10,853 nucleotides of DNA from an uncultured Bacteroidales bacterium (GTDB taxonomy: Bacteria > Bacteroidota > Bacteroidia > Bacteroidales > Marinilabiliaceae), in NCBI GenBank assembly GCA_934699135.1, contig CAKUVM010000047.1, positions 1 through 10,853 of the forward strand, read 5' to 3'. Under the pieces are notes generated by a model. It saw nothing but the letters and a program-made list of their open reading frames with translations. It was not told where the DNA came from and searched no databases. A program made the translations under genes and the position numbers. Positions 7,132 to 10,853 of this stretch are shown piece after piece; position 1 is the stretch's first letter; each line of letters begins with the position of its first letter.

Positions 7132-7154
7132 TGACAGAACAAATTCATTGACAG

Positions 7155-8180
7155 ATGAGCAAAATACTGGTTACGGGCGGCACGGGCTTCATTGGCTCGC
7201 ACACCGTGGTTGAACTGCAAGAAGCAGGATACGACGTCATAATAGTGGACGACCTCTCGAACTCCAAGGTCGAGGTGGTGGGCAACATTGAGAAGATAAC
7301 GGGCAAGAGACCAGAGTTTGAGAACTTCGACCTCTCGAACCGCGCCGACACCCTCAACTTCTTCCTGCGTCACAAGGACATCAGCGCCGTGATTCACTTC
7401 GCGGCGTTCAAGGCGGTGGGCGAGAGCGTCTTCAAGCCGCTGGAGTATTACCGAAACAACCTCAACAGCCTGATGAACATATTGGAGAGCATGAAGTTCA
7501 CCGGCGTGAGGAACCTAGTGTTCTCATCGAGCTGCACCGTCTATGGACAGCCGGAGAAACTGCCTGTGACGGAGTCCACGCCACGCAGGCCCGCCGAGAG
7601 CCCCTATGGCAACACCAAGACGGTGAACGAGGACATAATCCGCGACTTCTGCCAGGCCGAGAAAGAGATCAACGGCTTGTCTTTGCGATACTTCAACCCC
7701 ATTGGCGCACACCCGAGCTCGCTCATTGGCGAGAGTCCCGTGGGCGTGCCAAACAACCTGGTGCCTTACATCACGCAGACCGCGGCGGGGCTGCGCAAGG
7801 AGCTGAGCATCTTCGGCAACGACTATGACACGCCGGACGGCACGCCCATCCGCGACTACATTGACGTGGTGGATCTCTCCAAAGCTCATGTGGTAGCCAT
7901 CCGCCGCTTGCTGGATGGCAAGAACAAGAGCAACTACGAGTTCTTCAACATTGGCACCGGCAAGGGACTGAGCGTCCTGGAGCTCGTCAACGCCTTCATG
8001 AAGGCCACAGGCGTGAACGTGCCTTACAAGATTGTCGGGCGCAGGGCCGGCGACATCGTGAAGATATGGGCCGACACCACGCTCGCCAACAAAGAGCTGG
8101 GTTGGAAGGCCGAGGTGCCCATTGAGCAGACGCTCCTCAACGCATGGAATTGGGAGAAAAAATGCCGCGGCATAAAATAA
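7155..8180 (+). CDS. galE: UDP-glucose 4-epimerase
   Basis: Interconverts UDP-galactose and UDP-glucose in the cytoplasm (Leloir pathway). It is an extended short-chain dehydrogenase of 341 residues, the normal GalE length. The NAD-binding motif GGTGFIGSH spans 8-16. DDLSN (32-36) and FAAFKAVGES (82-91) are typical GalE segments. SSSCTVYG (124-131, catalytic Ser126) and PYGNTK (150-155, Tyr151/Lys155) complete the active site. RDYIDVVDLSKAH (233-245) and GRRAGDIVKIWAD (295-307) are also GalE hallmarks. In the last motif Ile304 stands where E. coli GalE has Tyr299, the residue that limits substrate size, so UDP-GlcNAc/GalNAc may also be accepted. It is transcribed away from the mannan operon from its own -7 box and ends at a strong hairpin, so it is probably a single-gene unit. 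It can process galactose freed by the GH27 enzyme. Confidence 0.96.
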   Translation: MSKILVTGGTGFIGSHTVVELQEAGYDVIIVDDLSNSKVEVVGNIEKITGKRPEFENFDLSNRADTLNFFLRHKDISAVIHFAAFKAVGESVFKPLEYYRNNLNSLMNILESMKFTGVRNLVFSSSCTVYGQPEKLPVTESTPRRPAESPYGNTKTVNEDIIRDFCQAEKEINGLSLRYFNPIGAHPSSLIGESPVGVPNNLVPYITQTAAGLRKELSIFGNDYDTPDGTPIRDYIDVVDLSKAHVVAIRRLLDGKNKSNYEFFNIGTGKGLSVLELVNAFMKATGVNVPYKIVGRRAGDIVKIWADTTLANKELGWKAEVPIEQTLLNAWNWEKKCRGIK

Positions 8181-8199
8181 GAGCCATGCAGGCAAGACG

Positions 8200-8244
8200 A
8201 TGAGCAATCCCCCGCCGCCCATTGGGCGGCGGGGGATTGCTCAT
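8200..8244 (+). terminator. Perfect 21-bp inverted repeat after galE
   Basis: 8200-8220 is exactly complementary to 8224-8244 around the 3-base loop ATT (8221-8223). The stem is very GC-rich towards the loop. It starts 20 bases after the galE stop codon, so a terminator role is likely. However, neither side carries a T tract (ATTACG after it on the plus strand, CGTCTT on the minus). It could instead be a repetitive extragenic palindrome or an mRNA 3'-end stabiliser. Confidence 0.5.
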
Positions 8245-8296
8245 TACGTGAGCTGACTAAATTTGCGCACAAAGGTCAAGCGAGGCATTATATTCC

Positions 8297-8304
8297 TATC
8301 TTTG
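8297..8304 (+). promoter_or_regulatory. Toxin-antitoxin promoter -7 box (TATCTTTG)
   Basis: TATCTTTG matches the Bacteroidota -7 consensus TAnnTTTG exactly and lies 19 bases before the antitoxin ATG. A TTTG at 8262-8265 is too far upstream (31 bases) to be a good -33 box. No clear operator palindrome is visible around it. Confidence 0.45.
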
Positions 8305-8323
8305 TTGGAAATAAGTTCATGAG

Positions 8324-8533
8324 ATGGAGACGACAGTATCTTACCAAATTAACCTTCCGCAGGCAGACACCACCCTGCTGAAATCGCTCGCCAAAAAGTT
8401 TGGATGGACTGCGAAGAAAGCGGACAATAAGGTCAAAAAATGTCATCTGGACAAGGCCATAAAAGATGTGGAGGACGGCCCCATTTTCGAGATCACTGAC
8501 ATTGATCAATTTCTAAATGAAGTTGTGAAGTGA
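8324..8533 (+). CDS. Type II antitoxin partnered with YafQ-like toxin
   Basis: A 69-residue protein, the usual size for an antitoxin. It opens with a strand-like stretch (TTVSYQINLPQADTTLL, 3-19) and an amphipathic helix ending in KKFGW (24-28). A lysine-rich middle follows (TAKKADNKVKKCHLDKAIKDVEDG), then an acidic, hydrophobic tail (FEITDIDQFLNEVV) of the kind that wraps the toxin. I do not recognise a classical ribbon-helix-helix RelB/DinJ sequence, but proteins with this layout and the KKxGW motif commonly accompany RelE-family toxins in Bacteroidota. It presumably neutralises the toxin and represses its own promoter. Its stop codon overlaps the toxin's GTG start by four bases (GTGA), indicating translational coupling. 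It is more A/T-rich than galE and the mannan genes, which may reflect transfer. Confidence 0.8.
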   Translation: METTVSYQINLPQADTTLLKSLAKKFGWTAKKADNKVKKCHLDKAIKDVEDGPIFEITDIDQFLNEVVK

Positions 8534-8808
8534 CATATAGGATATTATACACCAACACGTTTAAGAAGGCCCTAAAATTGTGTTTGAAACGTGGCTGCGA
8601 TGAGAGGAAATTTGCTTGTGTCATTGAAACGCTGAAAACGACTGGCAAACTTCCGCTAGAGTACCGTCCCCACATACTTAGTGGAAGGTTGGCAGGTTAT
8701 ACAGAATGCCATATTACAAGTGACTGGCTCCTAATTTGGAAACAGGATGACAGCGAGATGACAGTAACCCTCGCAGACACCGGCACACACAGCGACATTT
8801 TCGGGTAG
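8530..8808 (+). CDS. YafQ-type RelE/ParE-superfamily toxin (mRNA interferase)
   Basis: A 92-residue ribosome-dependent endoribonuclease toxin that would halt translation when free of antitoxin. The C-terminal half carries the YafQ pattern: LPLEYRPHILSG (41-52), GYTECHITSDWLLIW (56-70) and THSDIFG (86-92). His48, His61, Asp65, Trp66, His87 and Phe91 match the residues important in E. coli YafQ, so the toxin looks active. The N-terminal helices are lysine-rich (TFKKALKLCLKRGCDERKF). The start is the GTG at 8530, overlapping the antitoxin stop codon, which fits coupled translation. Family identity is strong. I leave the gene symbol empty because Bacteroidota members are not usually named yafQ. 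It lies between galE and an outer-membrane protein gene, inside the gap between the two mannan gene groups. Confidence 0.9.
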   Translation: MTYRILYTNTFKKALKLCLKRGCDERKFACVIETLKTTGKLPLEYRPHILSGRLAGYTECHITSDWLLIWKQDDSEMTVTLADTGTHSDIFG

Positions 8809-8842
8809 GCACAAAACAAGCGACAACAGCAAGAATATATAA

Positions 8843-9466
8843 GTGAAACGAACAATCATCGCCATCGCGGCAGCAGCCATGATGGCTTGCGCGGCGACAG
8901 ACGCTGCCGCGCAACAGAAAGGGGACAAATTCATCGGGGCGCTCATTGGATTCTCCCTGGCAAACAGCAGCACGACGGGTGAGAACGGCGTGAAAGAGAA
9001 AAGCGACCCCGTATGCGCCATTGAGCTGGACCCTGGCTTCCACTACTTTGTGGCCGACCGTTTTCGCGTTGGCGCGCAGATGCAACTGACCCACCAGTGG
9101 CAGAAAAATGACGAAAGCGACACCAAGACCAGCGCGAACAATTTGGCCATAGGCCCCACGGCCGCCTACTACATCCGCCTGGCAGACCGCTTCCACTTGG
9201 CTCCAGAACTCGGCTTTTTCTACTGCCACGGCAAGATGTCTTATGAGCGCGACAACCACACCGTGGACTACAAGACCAACGGTTTCGAGCTGGCCGCGCT
9301 GCCTGTGCAACTTGAGTTTCGCCCCACCGACCGCATAGGCCTGGGCGTGAGCCTGCTCAACCTGGAGTTCGCGCATATGAAGAGAACCGATGCTGACATT
9401 AGCGGCAATGCCGTGAATTTCAATATAATGCTCAACCCGACAGTTGGCGTGAGGGTGTTCCTATAG
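8843..9466 (+). CDS. Small outer-membrane beta-barrel protein (OmpW/OprF-like fold)
   Basis: A 207-residue exported protein starting at GTG 8843. That start keeps the positively charged n-region (MKRTIIAIAAAAMM) of a signal peptide ending about residue 24 (TDAAA-Q). Internal ATGs at codons 13-14 would destroy the signal. The mature part alternates short hydrophobic strands and polar turns: FIGALIGFSLAN, AIELDPGFHYFVADRFRVGAQMQL, NLAIGPTAAYYIRLADRFHLAPELGFFY, FELAALPVQLEFRPTDRIGLGVSLLNLEF and NFNIMLNPTVGVRVFL. The last strand ends in Phe-Leu, close to the C-terminal aromatic signature of outer-membrane barrels. About eight strands seem likely. No specific function is recognisable. It begins 34 bases after the toxin gene with no clear promoter of its own, so it may share the toxin-antitoxin transcript. 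It ends at the terminator at 9484. Confidence 0.75.
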   Translation: MKRTIIAIAAAAMMACAATDAAAQQKGDKFIGALIGFSLANSSTTGENGVKEKSDPVCAIELDPGFHYFVADRFRVGAQMQLTHQWQKNDESDTKTSANNLAIGPTAAYYIRLADRFHLAPELGFFYCHGKMSYERDNHTVDYKTNGFELAALPVQLEFRPTDRIGLGVSLLNLEFAHMKRTDADISGNAVNFNIMLNPTVGVRVFL

Positions 9467-9483
9467 GTTCAAGAGACAAATAA

Positions 9484-9522
9484 AAAAGGAGTCGTGCCAC
9501 GGTGGTTGGCACGACTCCTTTT
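9484..9522. terminator. Bidirectional intrinsic terminator between convergent OMP and GH26 genes
   Basis: AAAAGGAGTCGTGCCA (9484-9499) pairs perfectly with TGGCACGACTCCTTTT (9507-9522) around a 7-base loop. On the plus strand it ends in TTTTGCTTTT; on the minus strand the stem runs into six T's. It starts 17 bases after the OMP stop codon and lies 129 bases beyond the stop codon of the GH26 gene reading the other way, so it can serve both. Confidence 0.85.
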
Positions 9523-9650
9523 GCTTTTAGGCGAGAGGGAAGACCGACACCGCTGGCGAGACGTCTCTCCACGAGGAGTGAGGGCAAAGAAATAACGGCC
9601 TGACGAGCAACGCCCGCCAAGCCGTCTATCACTAGTTCAAACAATATAGC

Positions 9651-10853
9651 CTATTTGAAGGACGGGAGCTGCTCCCTCGTCACCACGTTCTCACAATTCA
9701 TGGCGTCGTTCCACCACTCCGTGTTGGCATGAGAGTGCTTGTCTAGCGAGCCAGCCTCGTCAGCGGCGCCATCATACCACGGCATAGCCCAGCTCCACAT
9801 GGAGCCCTCGGCAATCTGATCCGAGAGCTTGGCCACGCCGCCACACTCGGAGAGAGTGACGATCTTGCCCGGGAACGTGGCGCAAATGGTGCTGAACTCC
9901 TCGGCAGACTGACTTGCGGAGAGCGTGTACTCGTCACGCCCTATTATGTCTACATACTGATCGCCAGGATACCAGTCGGCGTCGTCAAGGACGCCCTTGC
10001 TCTTGTCGTAGCCATAGCCCGTCTGAGTGGTCCAAACCCAGATGAGGTTGTTGAGACCCTGCGACTTGAAGTAATCGAACATTTTGCGCCAGAGCTTGAC
10101 GTAGACGTCAGCACCGTCAATGCCCCACCAGAACCACGCGTCGCCACCGCTTATGGCATTGCCAGAGGCCTCGTGGAGCGGACGCCAGATGACGGGGATG
10201 CCGGCCTCTTGGAACTTTTTGAGCAAAGACGCTACGAGAGCCAAGTCCTCATCGGCAATCTTCTGCTCCCAAGAGCCGTCGACAAAGATGTTCTTGGGGC
10301 GGAAGACTGTGGTGGCAGACTCGGGCTTTTCCTCACCTTTTTCATTTTTTTTGTACACTATCTTACCATCACCTGGCGTACAAGTGTAGGAACCGTTCAC
10401 GTATTTCTCGGCCTCTTTGTTTGGCACGTTCCAGTGCCAGCAGGCGGAGACAATGCCGCCATCATCCCACCACTGCCGGAACTCCGAGATGTCGTCATAG
10501 TTCACTTTCCAACTGCCCTTAAACGGGTTGCGGGCGGCATCGTCATAAAGAGTGTAAAAGTGGAGATAGTCCGCCGTGGCGATGGCCGGATATTTGCCCG
10601 TGGCGTCATGGACCATCTCGGCCTCCCTGAGATTCCAGTTCACATTGGCGATGGAACTGGAGATGGTCTTGTGGCCATACATCTCTCGCAAATAGTCATA
10701 TACAGCCTTCGCGGCCGGGAGTGGAGACTCGCTGACAAGATTTTCGGCCACGCTGCCAGGCGTGGGAGCGTCGGGCGTGGAGAACGTGACGGAGAAGGCC
10801 GGGATGTCAGCCCCACCCTGCTTGGTCTTGAAGAAGCCATCGGGCACGCTGAG
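9651..10853 (-). CDS. GH26 endo-beta-mannanase, large form (partial, N-terminus off right edge)
   Basis: The last 400 residues of a GH26 enzyme, open to the window edge (LSVPDGF...). The GTG at 10847 is internal, not the true start. The first ~30 visible residues (PAFSVTFSTPDAPTPG) look like the end of an N-terminal Ig-like or binding domain and linker. Numbering from the Val at 10847, the catalytic domain runs from about residue 40. It has SACWHWNVP (134-142), WRPLHEASG (221-229) with acid/base Glu226, AWFWWG (237-242), GRDEYTLS (303-310) and VTLSECGG (330-337) with nucleophile Glu334. A lysine/glutamate-rich insertion (about 148-180) lies between the HWN strand and the FVDGSWE segment. This type resembles the outer-surface or PUL-associated Bacteroides mannanases, so it could make the first cut in the polymer. 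Its signal sequence, and any susC/susD genes upstream, are outside the window. Confidence 0.92.
   Translation of the reverse strand, partial: LSVPDGFFKTKQGGADIPAFSVTFSTPDAPTPGSVAENLVSESPLPAAKAVYDYLREMYGHKTISSSIANVNWNLREAEMVHDATGKYPAIATADYLHFYTLYDDAARNPFKGSWKVNYDDISEFRQWWDDGGIVSACWHWNVPNKEAEKYVNGSYTCTPGDGKIVYKKNEKGEEKPESATTVFRPKNIFVDGSWEQKIADEDLALVASLLKKFQEAGIPVIWRPLHEASGNAISGGDAWFWWGIDGADVYVKLWRKMFDYFKSQGLNNLIWVWTTQTGYGYDKSKGVLDDADWYPGDQYVDIIGRDEYTLSASQSAEEFSTICATFPGKIVTLSECGGVAKLSDQIAEGSMWSWAMPWYDGAADEAGSLDKHSHANTEWWNDAMNCENVVTREQLPSFK

Larger units (their letters stand above)
6738..7154. other. Divergent intergenic region between the GH130 operon and galE
   Basis: About 417 bases without a convincing gene. 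The part nearest GH130 is taken as a 5' leader of roughly 100 bases. The middle (6846-7010) is A/T-rich on the plus strand, with short purine runs such as AAAAGCAAAAGC. The galE-proximal part (7020-7105) is GC-rich. It holds a likely promoter on each strand and a pair of ACCGAC direct repeats at 6890 and 6910. A 62-codon minus-strand open frame (6917-7105) has no recognisable features and is not called. Confidence 0.6.

Noticed and set aside
9558..9567. The 10-base palindrome GAGACGTCTC in the gap after the terminator
   Set aside because: Too short to mean anything alone, with no adjacent promoter or repeat; expected by chance.
2964..10853. The two GH26 genes as a recent duplication
   Set aside because: They share only catalytic motifs. 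WRPYHEMNGDW against WRPLHEASGN and IAWGEVG against VTLSECGG mark different GH26 subgroups, and the right-hand enzyme is larger.

Overview
The window looks like a piece of a Bacteroidota (Bacteroidales; Prevotellaceae or Muribaculaceae would fit) chromosome with fairly high GC. This rests on three things: the gene content of a polysaccharide utilization locus, signal peptides and one lipobox of the usual kind, and several matches to the Bacteroidota sigma -7 box TAnnTTTG (7124-7131, 8297-8304, and 2958-2951 on the minus strand). I see no RNA genes, transposase, CRISPR array or origin.

Minus strand, 6737 to the left edge, is one tightly packed run of six genes for acetylated (galacto)(gluco)mannan. 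In transcription order they are a GH130 mannosylglucose phosphorylase, a secreted SIAE/SASA-type acetylesterase, a secreted GH26 beta-mannanase, an AGE-family mannobiose/cellobiose 2-epimerase, a lipoprotein SGNH (CE2-like) acetylesterase, and a GH27 alpha-galactosidase cut by the left edge. Right of a divergent promoter region (6738-7154) comes a plus-strand block: galE, a perfect 21-bp hairpin, a YafQ/RelE-type toxin-antitoxin pair, a small outer-membrane beta-barrel protein and a bidirectional terminator. The right end holds a second, larger GH26 enzyme on the minus strand. Its N-terminus lies beyond the edge.

The inferred pathway is as follows. The GH26 enzymes cut the mannan backbone, two unrelated esterases remove O-acetyl groups, and GH27 removes galactose side chains, all outside the cytoplasm. 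Imported mannobiose is epimerised to mannosyl-glucose by the AGE enzyme and phosphorolysed by GH130 to mannose 1-phosphate and glucose. GalE next door can serve the Leloir pathway for the released galactose. No SusC/SusD pair, inner-membrane mannobiose transporter or regulator is in the window. They may lie outside it, for instance upstream of the right-hand GH26 gene.

The main curiosities are the interruption of the mannan genes by an oppositely oriented galE/toxin-antitoxin/OMP block, the pairing of two esterase folds, two hairpins inside the operon (one just after a -7 box), the perfect hairpin after galE, and a phased ACCGAC direct repeat upstream of the GH130 promoter.
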